DNA of 64,000 bases from Actinoplanes aureus. Lineage in GTDB: Bacteria > Actinomycetota > Actinomycetes > Mycobacteriales > Micromonosporaceae. A program made the position numbers and the translations under genes. The notes under the pieces were generated by a model that worked only from the letters and a program-made list of their open reading frames with translations, had not been told where the DNA came from and made no database searches. The stretch is taken from contig NZ_JADQTO010000004.1 of NCBI RefSeq assembly GCF_015704865.1, positions 74,755 through 138,754 of the forward strand, read 5' to 3'. How positions within the stretch are numbered: position 1 is the stretch's first letter; each line of letters begins with the position of its first letter. Shown here piece by piece: positions 35,745 through 44,987 of the stretch.

Positions 35745-37316
35745 TCAGAGCGGGATGTTGCCGTGCTTCTTCGGCGGCAGAGTCTCCCGCTTGGTGCGGA
35801 GCATCCGCAGTGCCCGGGTCACCTGTGACCGGGTCTGCGCCGGCCGGATGACCGCGTCCACGTACCCCCGCTCCGCCGCGATGTACGGGTTCGCCAGCGT
35901 GTCCTCGTACTCCTGGATCAGCTCGACCCGGCGCTGAACCGGATCGTCCGCCGCGGCGAGCTCGCCGCGGTAGAGGATGTTGACCGCGCCCTGTGCGCCC
36001 ATCACCGCGATCTGCGCGGTGGGCCAGGCGAAGTTGACGTCCGCGCCGAGGTGCTTGGACCCCATCACGTCGTAGGCCCCGCCGTACGCCTTGCGGGTGA
36101 TCACGGTGACCTTGGGGACGGTGGCCTCGGCGTACGCGTAGATGAGCTTGGCGCCGCGCCGGATGATGCCGTCCCATTCCTGCCCGGTGCCGGGCAGGAA
36201 GCCCGGCACGTCCACGAAGGTCAGCACCGGGATGTTGAAGGCGTCACAGGTACGCACGAAGCGTGCCGCCTTCTCCGAGGCCGCGATGTCCAGCGTCCCG
36301 GCCAGGCTGATCGGCTGGTTCGCGACCACACCGACCGGCCGGCCATCGACGCGGCCGAACCCGACCACGATGTTCTGCGCGTAGAGCGGCTGCACCTCGA
36401 GGAACTCGTCGACGACCGTCTCCACGACCTTCTTGATGTCGTACGGCTGGTTCGGCGAGTCCGGGATCAGGGTGTCCAGCGCCAGATCGTCGTCGCGCAC
36501 CGAAAGGTCCGCCTCCTCGTCGAAGACCTGCGGCTCGTCCAGGTTGTTCGACGGCAGGTAGGACAGGAGCGCGCGTACGTAGTCGATCGCGTCCTCCTCG
36601 TCGCTGGCCAGGTAGTGCGCGTTGCCGCTGCGGGTGTTGTGGGTACGCGCGCCGCCCAGCTCCTCGAACCCGACCTCCTCGCCGGTGACCGTCTTGATCA
36701 CGTCCGGCCCGGTGATGAACATGTGCGAGGTCTGGTCCACCATGACCGTGAAGTCGGTGATCGCCGGGGAGTAGACCGCACCACCCGCGCACGGGCCCAT
36801 GATCAGTGAGATCTGCGGGATGACGCCGCTGGCCCGTACGTTGCGGAAGAAGATGTCGGCGTAGAGGCCGAGCGCGACCACGCCCTCCTGGATCCGGGCG
36901 CCGCCGGAGTCGTTGATCCCGATGATCGGGCAGCCGATCTTCATGGCCAGGTCGAGCACCTTGACGATCTTGGAGCCGAAGACCTCGCCGAGCGACCCGC
37001 CGAAGACCGTGAAGTCCTGGGAGAAGACGCACACCTGCCGGCCGTCGACGGTGCCGTACCCGGTGACCACGCCGTCGCCGTACGGCCGGTTCTTCTCCAG
37101 CCCGAACGCGGTGGACCGGTGCCGGGCCAGCTCGTCGAGCTCCACGAAGGACCCCTTGTCCAGCAGCAGCTCGATCCGCTCCCGCGCGGTCTTCTTGCCG
37201 CGGGCGTGCTGCTTCTCGATGGCGCGCGCGGATCCGGCGTGCACCGCCTCGTCGGTACGACGGGTGAGGTCGGCGAGCTTGCCGGCGGTCGTGTGGATAT
37301 CGGGCTGCTCTGTCAC
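35745..37316 (-). CDS. accD: Acyl-CoA (propionyl-CoA) carboxylase beta subunit
   Basis: 523 residues from GTG 37316 (GGAG 6 nt upstream; GTG 37328 is the alternative). Carboxyltransferase fold with acyl-CoA and biotin oxyanion-hole motifs: [39 protein letters not shown] and [11 protein letters not shown]. Transfers CO2 from biotin-AccA to an acyl-CoA. Propionyl-CoA to methylmalonyl-CoA is most likely by similarity to AccD5, but long-chain variants exist. Co-functional genes accA, accE and birA are nearby. Elaborate palindromes lie just upstream. Confidence 0.95.
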   Translation of the reverse strand: MTEQPDIHTTAGKLADLTRRTDEAVHAGSARAIEKQHARGKKTARERIELLLDKGSFVELDELARHRSTAFGLEKNRPYGDGVVTGYGTVDGRQVCVFSQDFTVFGGSLGEVFGSKIVKVLDLAMKIGCPIIGINDSGGARIQEGVVALGLYADIFFRNVRASGVIPQISLIMGPCAGGAVYSPAITDFTVMVDQTSHMFITGPDVIKTVTGEEVGFEELGGARTHNTRSGNAHYLASDEEDAIDYVRALLSYLPSNNLDEPQVFDEEADLSVRDDDLALDTLIPDSPNQPYDIKKVVETVVDEFLEVQPLYAQNIVVGFGRVDGRPVGVVANQPISLAGTLDIAASEKAARFVRTCDAFNIPVLTFVDVPGFLPGTGQEWDGIIRRGAKLIYAYAEATVPKVTVITRKAYGGAYDVMGSKHLGADVNFAWPTAQIAVMGAQGAVNILYRGELAAADDPVQRRVELIQEYEDTLANPYIAAERGYVDAVIRPAQTRSQVTRALRMLRTKRETLPPKKHGNIPL

Positions 37317-37349
37317 GGTGGTCTCCACGCTCGGAAGGCGGCGTTGCGA

Positions 37350-37429
37350 CGAGGATTGTTCACGACGGTCGAGACCGTCAGCCCCACTTGCGGAAAGCGC
37401 AACTCAAGGCAGGTCGTGAACAAACCTCG
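37350..37429. promoter_or_regulatory. Nested palindromes in the accD upstream region
   Basis: Outer 17-bp arms 37350-37366 and 37413-37429 match with one mismatch (core TTGTTCACGAC / GTCGTGAACAA is perfect). Inside lie GACGGTC-GA-GACCGTC (37364-37379) and TTGCG-N5-CGCAA (37388-37402). The region is shared by accD and the divergent membrane-anchored gene. Binding proteins are unknown. Confidence 0.65.
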
Positions 37430-37483
37430 CTCCGTCGATGATCCTAATCGGGTGGCAGTCGCACAGAGGGGGCGTCGCTACGA

Positions 37484-38443
37484 GTGCGTTTCGCGCGCAT
37501 TGCCCCATTCGTTACTAACCTCGTGACGAACTGGATGACCGCGGCAGGGCTCGCCTTCATCGCAGGTGGCCTCGCCACGCTGATCAGCTTCCGGGCCATG
37601 ATTTTCGGCGGCGGTGCCCGTCGCGCGACCCGGGCCGGCGCGTCCGCCCGCCGCCGGCGCTCGCGAAGCACGGCGCCCGGCCCGGTCGCGCTCGAGCCCG
37701 AGCCGGTCCGCCCGGTCGCGCTCGAGCCCGAGCCGGTCCGTCCGGTGGCGGAGAGCGAGCCGGTCGTTCCCCTGGCGGAGGGCCGGCGGGGACGCCGGCG
37801 CCGGCTGGCCGCCGCCTTCAGCGGACGGCAGGCCGACACCGACGCCGGGCACGGCGCGCTCGCGTCGATCGGCCTGGCCGACGACGAGCCGTTTCTCGAG
37901 GACGAATACGCGGAATGCCACGAACCGGAGCCGGAACCGGACGTCGAGGAGGAGGACCGGTACGAGGAGCCGGAGCCACGGCCGGTGGTCGACCGCTCCG
38001 ACCGCGCCTACGGCGACCGGATCGACGACTGGGTCCGCCCGCACTACCGCGACCTGGACGACCACCTGCCGGCCGGTGACTACTGGACGCCCGTGCCGGA
38101 CGGCCTCTACGCCGACCCGGAGCCGTCGGCCAGCGGCTACGGCTGGCCGGTTCCGGTGGAGCGGCTGCCACCGGTGCCCGACTACGAGCCGGCCACCGGT
38201 TTCGACCTGACCCCGGTGGAGGCCTCGGAGCCGACCACGCTCGTGCCGACCTGGCCGCCGGCCGGGGAGGACCGCCGGATCCGGCTGCCGAGGTCGTGGG
38301 CGAAACAGGACGACAAGGCGGACGAGGTGCCTCGCCACGGTCGCGGTGATCGGGCCCGGCCCCGGCCCCGGCCCCGGCCGACCGCTCCGTCCGAGCCGGG
38401 TTCCGCGTACGTCAGCCGGCACGCCGCGGGTCCGCACGGCTGA
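37484..38443 (+). CDS. Membrane-anchored acidic/Pro-rich protein of unknown function
   Basis: 319 residues, GTG start with a GGGG-rich purine tract 11-18 nt upstream. One N-terminal transmembrane helix (about residues 18-40) is followed by an Arg-rich segment and a long acidic, Pro/Tyr-rich region without domain motifs. A 30-bp unit is exactly duplicated (37681-37710 and 37711-37740), giving two copies of PVALEPEPVR. The birA -10 overlaps its stop region. I do not recognise the family; it is probably disordered. Confidence 0.65.
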   Translation: MRFARIAPFVTNLVTNWMTAAGLAFIAGGLATLISFRAMIFGGGARRATRAGASARRRRSRSTAPGPVALEPEPVRPVALEPEPVRPVAESEPVVPLAEGRRGRRRRLAAAFSGRQADTDAGHGALASIGLADDEPFLEDEYAECHEPEPEPDVEEEDRYEEPEPRPVVDRSDRAYGDRIDDWVRPHYRDLDDHLPAGDYWTPVPDGLYADPEPSASGYGWPVPVERLPPVPDYEPATGFDLTPVEASEPTTLVPTWPPAGEDRRIRLPRSWAKQDDKADEVPRHGRGDRARPRPRPRPTAPSEPGSAYVSRHAAGPHG

Positions 38444-38456
38444 CTAGGCTGCCGGG

Positions 38457-39281
38457 GTGGCTCCTTCGTCGTACGCCGACCTCGACCGGCCTCCGCTCTC
38501 CGCCCGGGCGCTGACCCGGGCCTTGGTCGTACCCGGCGGGCTCTGGTCGCGGCTGGACGTGCGCGACGAGACCGGCTCGACGAACGCGGACGCGGCCGAG
38601 GCCGCCCGGCGGGGTGAGGCGGAGGGCCTGGTGGTGGTGGCCGAGAGTCAGGTCGCCGGGCGGGGCCGCCGCGACCGGCAGTGGGTCTCGCCGCCGCGGG
38701 CCGGACTCACGCTCAGTGTCCTGTTGCGCCCCGGTGTCCCGGCCGCCGGGTTCGCCTGGCTGCCGCTGCTCGCCGGGGTGGCGCTGCGCGAGGCGGTGAC
38801 CGCGGTGGCCGGCGTGGAGGCCGGCCTGAAGTGGCCGAACGACCTGCTCGTCGGCGACCGTAAGTGCGCCGGGATCCTGGCCGAGGTCTCCGGTGACGCC
38901 GTGGTGGTCGGCATCGGGCTCAACGTCAGCACCCGGCTCGAGGAACTGCCCGCGACCACCGGGGTGCCGGCCACGTCGCTGCGGGTGGCGGGCGCCGAGA
39001 ACCTCGACCGGGATCCGCTGTTGCGGGCGCTGCTGCGCGGGCTGGCCCGCTGGTACGCCGGCTGGTGCGAGGCCGGCGGGGACGCCGAGATGTGCGGGCT
39101 GCTGGGGGAGTACCAGCGCGGATGCGCGACGATCGGCCGGACCGTGCGGGTGCTGCTGCCGGGCGGCGGTGAGCTGACCGGTGAGGCGGTGACCGTGGAC
39201 CGGGACGGGCAATTGGTGATCCGTACGGTGGATGCCGCGGAACATCGGGTCTCAGCGGGTGACGTGCTGCACGTACGCTGA
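38457..39281 (+). CDS. birA: Biotin-protein ligase (group I, no HTH)
   Basis: 274 residues, GTG start. GRGRRDRQW (68-76) binds biotinyl-AMP, KWPNDLLVG (125-133) forms the catalytic core, and a C-terminal SH3-like domain follows. There is no N-terminal DNA-binding domain, so it does not act as a repressor. It attaches biotin to AccA K548. TAGGCT (38445-38450) is 6 nt upstream: leaderless. Its neighbourhood with accD and the PH-domain gene is conserved in actinobacteria. Confidence 0.95.
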   Translation: MAPSSYADLDRPPLSARALTRALVVPGGLWSRLDVRDETGSTNADAAEAARRGEAEGLVVVAESQVAGRGRRDRQWVSPPRAGLTLSVLLRPGVPAAGFAWLPLLAGVALREAVTAVAGVEAGLKWPNDLLVGDRKCAGILAEVSGDAVVVGIGLNVSTRLEELPATTGVPATSLRVAGAENLDRDPLLRALLRGLARWYAGWCEAGGDAEMCGLLGEYQRGCATIGRTVRVLLPGGGELTGEAVTVDRDGQLVIRTVDAAEHRVSAGDVLHVR

Positions 39282-39285
39282 CCGC

Positions 39286-39807
39286 GTGGCGTTCCCGGAC
39301 GATGTGCTCAGTGACGAGGAGGAGCTGGTCCTCCACCTCCGTCCGCACTGGAAGGCGGCCGTGCTGCCGGTCCTGATGCTGCTCCTGACGCTGTCCGGCT
39401 TCATCCTGGCCTGGGTGATGCTGCCGGACACCGAGGGCGGCCGGATCGGCCTGGGGCTGGTCGCCGCGATCATGCTCTGGTACGGGCTGCGGTACGGCGC
39501 CCACCCGCTGCTGACCTGGCGCTGCACCCACTACGTGCTGACCGACGAGCGGCTCCTGGTGCAGCACGGCGTGCTCACCCGGGAGCGGCGGGACCTGCCG
39601 CTGAACCGGGTCAACGACCACGCGCTGACCCAGTCGCTGCTGGACCGCGTGCTCGGCAGCGGGACGCTGACCATCGACTCGATCGGCGACCAGAGCGCGC
39701 GGCTGGCCGGTGTGCCGGGCGCCCCGCACGTGCAGACCCTGCTCTACGAGCTGATCGAGCAGGCTCCCGCCGATGAGGAGGAAGTGGAAGAGGAGGAGGT
39801 CCGCTAG
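39286..39807 (+). CDS. PH-domain (YdbS/YdbT-like) membrane protein
   Basis: 173 residues from GTG 39286; TACGCT (39274-39279) is 6 nt upstream, overlapping the birA end: leaderless. Two N-terminal transmembrane helices (VLPVLMLLLTLSGFILAWV, GLGLVAAIMLWYGL) precede a bacterial PH domain (YVLTDERLLVQHGVLTRERRDLPLNRVNDHAL). It ends in an acidic EEEVEEEEV tail. It matches the Rv3278c position next to birA. Function unknown. Overlaps the convergent GtrA gene by 3-4 nt. Confidence 0.85.
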   Translation: MAFPDDVLSDEEELVLHLRPHWKAAVLPVLMLLLTLSGFILAWVMLPDTEGGRIGLGLVAAIMLWYGLRYGAHPLLTWRCTHYVLTDERLLVQHGVLTRERRDLPLNRVNDHALTQSLLDRVLGSGTLTIDSIGDQSARLAGVPGAPHVQTLLYELIEQAPADEEEVEEEEVR

Positions 39808-40361
39808 CGGGCGTCGAGCTCGGGCTCGAGGTCCAGGCGCGCGACGCTGCCCGGGCGGTCGACCGCGCTCAGCTCGGCCAGCCCGGCCGTGGCGTCCAGC
39901 TCGGTGATGGCGGCCTCGTGCCCGTCGACCGGCGGCTTGAGGAAGACGAACGTGCGGTACGCCCAGAACCGGAAGATCGTCGCGATCCCGATGCCGATCA
40001 CCGTGACGGTCATGAAGAGCAGTTCGTCGTGCTCCTCGGTGAGGCCGAAGCCGTACTTGCCGATGGCGATCGCGCCGGACTGGATGACCATGCCGACCAG
40101 GTTGAACCCGAAGAACATCGTGTACTCACGGCGCAGCGCGGTCCGGGAGTGGTTACGGTACGTCCAGTAACGGTTCGCCAGGTATGCCAGCGTGGTGGTG
40201 ACGACGGTGGCAACGACGCTCGCCTTGACCGCGCCGATCGGCAGCAGTACCAGCGTGATGCCCATGTAGAGCAGCGCGTTGCCGGCGCCGATGATGCCGA
40301 AGGCGAGGGCTTCGGGGGCTAGACGGCGCAAGCGTTCCGTCAGCGTACTGGCTGAAGGCAT
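39804..40361 (-). CDS. GtrA-family membrane protein (copy 1)
   Basis: 185 residues, ATG start. Four transmembrane helices with GtrA hallmarks (FGIIGAGNALLYM, LAYLANRYWTYRN, FRFWAYRTFVFL). GtrA proteins flip or present lipid-linked sugars (decaprenyl- or undecaprenyl-phosphate sugar) for cell-wall polymer glycosylation. Its C-terminal 45 residues are a cytoplasmic polar tail. TAAGGT lies 6 nt upstream (40368-40373, reverse): leaderless. Confidence 0.88.
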   Translation of the reverse strand: MPSASTLTERLRRLAPEALAFGIIGAGNALLYMGITLVLLPIGAVKASVVATVVTTTLAYLANRYWTYRNHSRTALRREYTMFFGFNLVGMVIQSGAIAIGKYGFGLTEEHDELLFMTVTVIGIGIATIFRFWAYRTFVFLKPPVDGHEAAITELDATAGLAELSAVDRPGSVARLDLEPELDAR

Positions 40362-40388
40362 TGGGCAACCTTACGGGACCGGTGGCGG

Positions 40389-40898
40389 TTACGCCGAGTT
40401 GCTGGTGGTGGAGGTTGGCGACGTCATATCCGGAGCGTCGGTGACCCGGAAGACGAACCGCCGGTACGACCAGAAACGGAACAGCGTGCCCACCGCGGTG
40501 CCGACCAGCTGACCCGAGATGTTGTCGGCCACCGGGCTCTGCAGCGCCGGCCAGATCTGGCCCAGGCCGTAGTGGCTGATCGTCAGGCAGAGCAGCGCGA
40601 TGCCCAGCCCGATCGCGTTCAGCACGAAGAACGTCGTGTACTGCCGGGCCATGTGCGTGTGCTCGCCGTGCCGCCAGGTCCAGAACCGGTTGCCGAAGAA
40701 GGCGAGGGTCGTCGCGATCACGGTGGAGATGGTCTTGGCGGTCAGCGTCTCACTGCCGGCGTTCAGCAGGATATTGAAGATCACGAGATCGACAGTGAAC
40801 GCGATGCTGCCGACCGTGCCGAACTTGCCCACCTCACGGGCCAGTCCGAGGAGCCGCGTGCGCAGACCGGTGGCGGGCTGCGGAGGGTTCGGAGGCAC
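40389..40898 (-). CDS. GtrA-family membrane protein (copy 2)
   Basis: 169 residues from GTG 40898. I reject the long upstream extension to 41036, which overlaps the sigma gene, because TACCCT (40906-40911, reverse) is 7 nt before GTG 40898. Four transmembrane helices; FGTVGSIAFTVDLVIFN, FFGNRFWTWRHGEH and FRFWSYRRFVF are GtrA motifs. It is a diverged paralogue of the next gene, 27 nt downstream on the same strand. Probably sugar-lipid flipping or docking. Confidence 0.87.
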   Translation of the reverse strand: MPPNPPQPATGLRTRLLGLAREVGKFGTVGSIAFTVDLVIFNILLNAGSETLTAKTISTVIATTLAFFGNRFWTWRHGEHTHMARQYTTFFVLNAIGLGIALLCLTISHYGLGQIWPALQSPVADNISGQLVGTAVGTLFRFWSYRRFVFRVTDAPDMTSPTSTTSNSA

Positions 40899-40950
40899 GC
40901 GTCCGAGGGTACCGGTGGGGGTCACGTGCCGCTGTCTTCGCTGCCGAGTC

Positions 40951-41703
40951 TTAACCGGACGTCCCGGCATGGTGACGTTGTCGATACGGTGCGTTGACTT
41001 CTTGGATCTCGGCGAGCCGTCCCCGGCAGTCGGCACACCAGGACAGGTGCGTACGCATGCGGTGCGCGTCGCGGGCGGCGAGCCGGCCGCGCACCTGACC
41101 GCCCAGGTGGTCGCCCGCCCAGCGGCACTCGGGGTGATCCGCAGCGGTCACGTGCTGCTGTAGATAAAGACTGCGCAGCCCTTCGCGGGCGCGGTGGGCC
41201 AGCACGGCGACCGCGTTCGGCGTCAGTCCCATCCGCGGGGCCAGCTCGGCCGGCGTGCTGCCCTCCACCTCGGTCTGCCAGAGCACGTCCCGCCAGCGGG
41301 GCGGGAGCTGCCGGAACGCGGCCGCGGCGAAACTTCGCTCCAGCCGGTCCAGGGCGGGATCGGTGTACGGCTCGCCGGCGTCGTAGCGGGTCAGGTCGTC
41401 GGTGAACTCCAGCCTCCGGTCCAGCTTGGCGCGGTGGTAGCAGACGTGCCGCATGGTGGTGTGCAGGTAGGCGCGGAACGCGACGAGCGGTCCCCGTCCG
41501 GCCCGCAGTGTCGCGAACACCTTGGCGAACGTCTCGGCGACCAGGTCGTCGACGTCGGCCGGAACGCGGACCAGCCCGTACGCGAACTGGCGGGCGGCCG
41601 CGTGGTGACGCTCGTAGAGCGTCCCGAACGCGGCCGTGTCACCGGTCCGGACGGCGGCCAGCAGGTCGGTGTCCGAGTCCGCGTCGTGGCCCGGCTTCGT
41701 CAT
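40951..41703 (-). CDS. ECF-type sigma factor with fused C-terminal zinc-binding motif
   Basis: 250 residues, ATG start with AGGAGG SD. Sigma region 2 (FGTLYERHHAAARQFAYGLV, DVDDLVAETFAKVF) and region 4 (LPPRWRDVLWQTEVEGSTPAELAPRMGLTPNAVAVLAHRAREGL) are followed by H219-x3-C223-x2-C226, the ZAS-type motif normally found in separate zinc anti-sigma factors (C193 may be a fourth ligand). The sigma factor may thus carry its own redox or zinc switch. No separate anti-sigma gene is adjacent. Confidence 0.87.
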   Translation of the reverse strand: MTKPGHDADSDTDLLAAVRTGDTAAFGTLYERHHAAARQFAYGLVRVPADVDDLVAETFAKVFATLRAGRGPLVAFRAYLHTTMRHVCYHRAKLDRRLEFTDDLTRYDAGEPYTDPALDRLERSFAAAAFRQLPPRWRDVLWQTEVEGSTPAELAPRMGLTPNAVAVLAHRAREGLRSLYLQQHVTAADHPECRWAGDHLGGQVRGRLAARDAHRMRTHLSWCADCRGRLAEIQEVNAPYRQRHHAGTSG

Positions 41704-42004
41704 TCCGCCTCCTGTGGCAGGAACTGCGAGGAAAGCCCGATTAGGTGAAAGTCTAAGGCGTTAAGTCCTTTTTGCGAAAGTTGTCGTCCGCCGGTGTGGC
41801 TTTCTGCTCGCGCTGCGCGCAGGTGCGCCGAGAGGCGAAGAATCGATCGTCTACGCGCAAACCGACGATAGATTGTGCGGTTGTCCACAGGTCTTACCGA
41901 TGAACTCAACGCGGTCTCGGCTTAGGCTGACGTAACTCCCATGACACCGGCCGGACACTCCGGCTGCTCCGTCATTGGTCAGTGCCGACCGAAGGAGCTT
42001 CATC
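41704..42004. other. Gene-free divergent regulatory stretch with a DnaA box
   Basis: 301 bp between the sigma factor and PEPCK starts. Candidate elements: TAGGCT -10 (41923-41928) about 75 nt before the PEPCK start, TAGACT on the minus strand for the sigma gene, a perfect TTGTCCACA 9-mer (41881-41889) and a GGAG SD for PEPCK. No coding frame. Confidence 0.55.
41881..41889. promoter_or_regulatory. DnaA box 9-mer upstream of pckG
   Basis: Perfect TTGTCCACA in the divergent region between the sigma factor and pckG. Confidence 0.4.
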
Positions 42005-43813
42005 TTGTCTCAGCCCCCTACCTCGCATCCCCGCCTGCTGGCCTGGGTGGACGAGGTCGCCGCCCTGACAACACCCGACCGGATCGTCTGGTGCGACGGT
42101 TCGGAGGCCGAGTGGACCCGCCTCACCGACGAGCTCGTCGAGTCGGGAGCGCTGGTCCGGCTCGACCCGGAGAAGAAACCCAACTCGTTCTGGGCGCGTA
42201 CCGATCCGTCGGACGTGGCACGCGTCGAGGAGCGCACCTTCATCTGCTCGGTCGACGAGGCCGACGCCGGGCCCACCAACAACTGGATGGCTCCGGCCGA
42301 GATGAAGCAGGTCATGACCGGGCTCTACCGGGGCTGCATGAAGGGCCGGACGATGTACGTCGTCCCGTTCTGCATGGGCCCGCTCGACTCGCCGCAACCG
42401 ATGTTCGGTGTAGAGCTCACCGACAGCCCGTACGTCGTGGCGAGCATGCGCATCATGACCCGGATGGGGGCCGGGGTCCTGGAGGCCATGGGGGACGACG
42501 CCGACTACGTGCCGTGCCTGCACTCCATCGGTGCGCCGCTGGAGCCGGGTCAGCAGGATGTCGCCTGGCCGTGCAACGAGACCAAGTACATCTCGCACTT
42601 CCCGGAGACCCGGGAGATCTGGTCCTTCGGCTCCGGCTACGGCGGCAACTCGCTGCTCGGCAAGAAGTGCTACGCGCTGCGCATCGCCAGCGTGGCCGCC
42701 CGGGACGAGGGCTGGCTCGCCGAGCACATGCTGATCATGAAGCTGACCTCGCCGGAGGGGCAGGTCAAGTACATCGCCGGCGCCTTCCCGTCGGCCTGCG
42801 GCAAGACCAACCTGGCCATGCTCGAGCCGACCCTGCCGGGCTGGAAGGTCGAGACCGTTGGCGACGACATCGCCTGGATGCGCTTCGGCGAGGACGGCCG
42901 GCTCTGGGCCACCAACCCGGAGTTCGGGCTGTTCGGCGTCGCGCCGGGCACCGACTTCCACACCAACCCGAACGCCATGCGCACCCTGGCCAAGGGCAAC
43001 TCGGTCTTCACCAACGTGGCCCTCACCGACGAGGGCGACATCTGGTGGGAGGGCATGGGCGAGCCGCCCGCGCACCTCACCGACTGGAAGGGCCAGGACT
43101 GGACGCCGGACTCGGACGCACCGTCCAGCCACCCGAACAGCCGGTTCTGCACACCGATCGAGCAGTGCCCGATCCTCGCCGACGAGTACCACGACCCGCG
43201 CGGCGTACCGATCGACGCGATCCTCTTCGGCGGCCGCCGCAAGACCACGATCCCGCTGGTCAGCGAGGCTCGCGACTGGGTGCACGGGGTCTACCTCGGC
43301 GCCACCCTGTCGTCAGAGACCACCGCGGCCGCGGTCGGCCAGGTCGGCGTCGTGCGCCGCGACCCGATGGCCATGCTGCCGTTCATCGGGTACCACGCCG
43401 GTGACTACTTCCAGCACTGGATCGACATGGCGAAGGGTGCCTCCGGCGACGCCGAGAAGCTGCCCAAGGTCTTCTACGTCAACTGGTTCCGCCGCGGTGA
43501 CGACGGCCGGTTCCTGTGGCCCGGCTTCGGCGAGAACAGCCGGGTGCTCAAGTGGGTCGTCGGGCGGCTCGAGGGCACGGCCGAGGCGGTGGAGACGCCG
43601 ATCGGGCACATCCCCACCCCGGAGGCGCTCGACCTGACCGGCCTCGACCTCGACCCGGCCGACCTGGAAGCCGTGCTGAAGGTCGACGCCGAGGAGTGGC
43701 TGGCGGAGATTCCGCAGGTCACCGAGTGGTTCGAGAAGTTCGGCGACAAGCTGCCCGCACAGCTGTGGGCGGAACTGGACGCGCTGCGCGCCCGCCTCGA
43801 GAAGGCCGCATAG
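42005..43813 (+). CDS. pckG: Phosphoenolpyruvate carboxykinase (GTP)
   Basis: 602 residues from TTG 42005, supported by a GGAG SD 8 nt upstream and by the family N-terminus. The kinase-1a P-loop [10 protein letters not shown] lies at 261-270 with the reactive cysteine of GTP-type enzymes; NNWMAP, the substrate-binding [10 protein letters not shown] and [12 protein letters not shown] are present. It converts oxaloacetate and GTP to PEP, CO2 and GDP, the first step of gluconeogenesis. Full family length. A flavoprotein gene follows after 14 nt. Confidence 0.97.
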   Translation: MSQPPTSHPRLLAWVDEVAALTTPDRIVWCDGSEAEWTRLTDELVESGALVRLDPEKKPNSFWARTDPSDVARVEERTFICSVDEADAGPTNNWMAPAEMKQVMTGLYRGCMKGRTMYVVPFCMGPLDSPQPMFGVELTDSPYVVASMRIMTRMGAGVLEAMGDDADYVPCLHSIGAPLEPGQQDVAWPCNETKYISHFPETREIWSFGSGYGGNSLLGKKCYALRIASVAARDEGWLAEHMLIMKLTSPEGQVKYIAGAFPSACGKTNLAMLEPTLPGWKVETVGDDIAWMRFGEDGRLWATNPEFGLFGVAPGTDFHTNPNAMRTLAKGNSVFTNVALTDEGDIWWEGMGEPPAHLTDWKGQDWTPDSDAPSSHPNSRFCTPIEQCPILADEYHDPRGVPIDAILFGGRRKTTIPLVSEARDWVHGVYLGATLSSETTAAAVGQVGVVRRDPMAMLPFIGYHAGDYFQHWIDMAKGASGDAEKLPKVFYVNWFRRGDDGRFLWPGFGENSRVLKWVVGRLEGTAEAVETPIGHIPTPEALDLTGLDLDPADLEAVLKVDAEEWLAEIPQVTEWFEKFGDKLPAQLWAELDALRARLEKAA

Positions 43814-43827
43814 GGCACGATCCCCTG

Positions 43828-44955
43828 ATGGGGATCGATGCCTACGACGTGGCCGTGATCGGCGCCGGCCCGGCCGGCTCGGCGGCGGCACTCGCCGCCC
43901 GCCGGGCCGGCGCCCGGGTCCTGCTGCTGGACCGCGCGGACTTCCCGCGCGACAAGACGTGCGGTGACGGCATCGCGGCGGAGGCGGTCGACGTCCTGAC
44001 CGGCCTCGGCGTCGCGGACGTCACCCACGGATACCGGCCGATCGAGCGGCTCCGGCTGGTCGCGCCGGGCGGGACGGCGGCCGCACGGGACCTGCCGCGG
44101 CCGGCGTACACGGTGCCGCGGCGAGTCTTCGACGAACGGCTGGTGCGGGCGGCGGTCGCGGCCGGCGTGGTGCTGCGCCGGCACACAGTAAGAGAGGTGC
44201 GCGAGGAGCGCACCGTCGTCATCGACGGCACGTTCCGGGCACACGTGGTGATCGGCGCGGACGGGGCCGGCTCGGTGGTGCGCCGCTTACTCGGGAACGG
44301 CCCGAACCCGGCCGGGCACCTGGCGATCGCGATCCGTGGCTACCGACCCACCACCAACACCGGCGAACAGATCGTGGTCACCACCCGGCAGCGCTGGCCG
44401 GCGTACGCCTGGGAGTTCCCGCTCGGCGACGGGACCGCCAACGTGGGCTACGGGGAACTGCTGCGCGGGGCGGCGCTGTCCCGCGCGTACCTCAAGGGCC
44501 GGCTGGCCGAACTGCTGCCCGGCGGCGAACCGGCCGGCCTGCGCGGGCACCACCTGCCGTTGTCCACCCACCGCCCGGCGCCCGGCCGAGGCCGAGTGCT
44601 GCTCGCCGGCGACGCGTTCTCCCTGGTCAACCCGTGCACCGGCGAGGGCATCTTCTATGCCGTGCTGTCCGGGATGCTGGCCGGCACGGAGGCCGCGCGC
44701 GGCCCGCGCGATGTGGTGCGGCGCTATCGCGACACGCTGCGGCGGCGCCTCGGCCGGCATCTGCGGCACTCCGGCGCCGCGGCCCACCTCACCGCCTGGC
44801 CGCGGGTGGCCGACGCGGCGGTGGGCGCGGCCGCCGCGGACGCCGAGGTCTTCGCCCGGATGGTGGAGCTGGGTCTCGCGGACGGGTTGCTCGACGCTCG
44901 CACGATCGGACGCATCGCGGCGAGGTTGGTCTCGTGGCGTACCGTCCCCGCGTGA
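43828..44955 (+). CDS. Geranylgeranyl reductase family FAD-dependent oxidoreductase
   Basis: 375 residues from ATG 43828, where the Rossmann fold begins (VIGAGPAGSAAALAARRAG, G at 12-17). CGDGIAAEA, YTVPRRVFDERL and the FAD motif GDAFSLVNPCTGEGIFYA fit the geranylgeranyl reductase/PHBH-like group, which saturates isoprenoid chains (menaquinone, polyprenols). The next gene makes polyprenyl diphosphates, a sensible neighbour. Exact acceptor unknown. Short 14-nt gap from pckG, but unrelated in function. Confidence 0.85.
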   Translation: MGIDAYDVAVIGAGPAGSAAALAARRAGARVLLLDRADFPRDKTCGDGIAAEAVDVLTGLGVADVTHGYRPIERLRLVAPGGTAAARDLPRPAYTVPRRVFDERLVRAAVAAGVVLRRHTVREVREERTVVIDGTFRAHVVIGADGAGSVVRRLLGNGPNPAGHLAIAIRGYRPTTNTGEQIVVTTRQRWPAYAWEFPLGDGTANVGYGELLRGAALSRAYLKGRLAELLPGGEPAGLRGHHLPLSTHRPAPGRGRVLLAGDAFSLVNPCTGEGIFYAVLSGMLAGTEAARGPRDVVRRYRDTLRRRLGRHLRHSGAAAHLTAWPRVADAAVGAAAADAEVFARMVELGLADGLLDARTIGRIAARLVSWRTVPA

Positions 44956-44987
44956 TCGTGCGGTCGGGGTGGTTACGCTTTGCGGTG

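Noticed and set aside
40899..41036. N-terminal extension of the second GtrA protein to 41036
   Set aside because: Overlaps the sigma factor gene; a -10 box 7 nt before GTG 40898 gives a better start.
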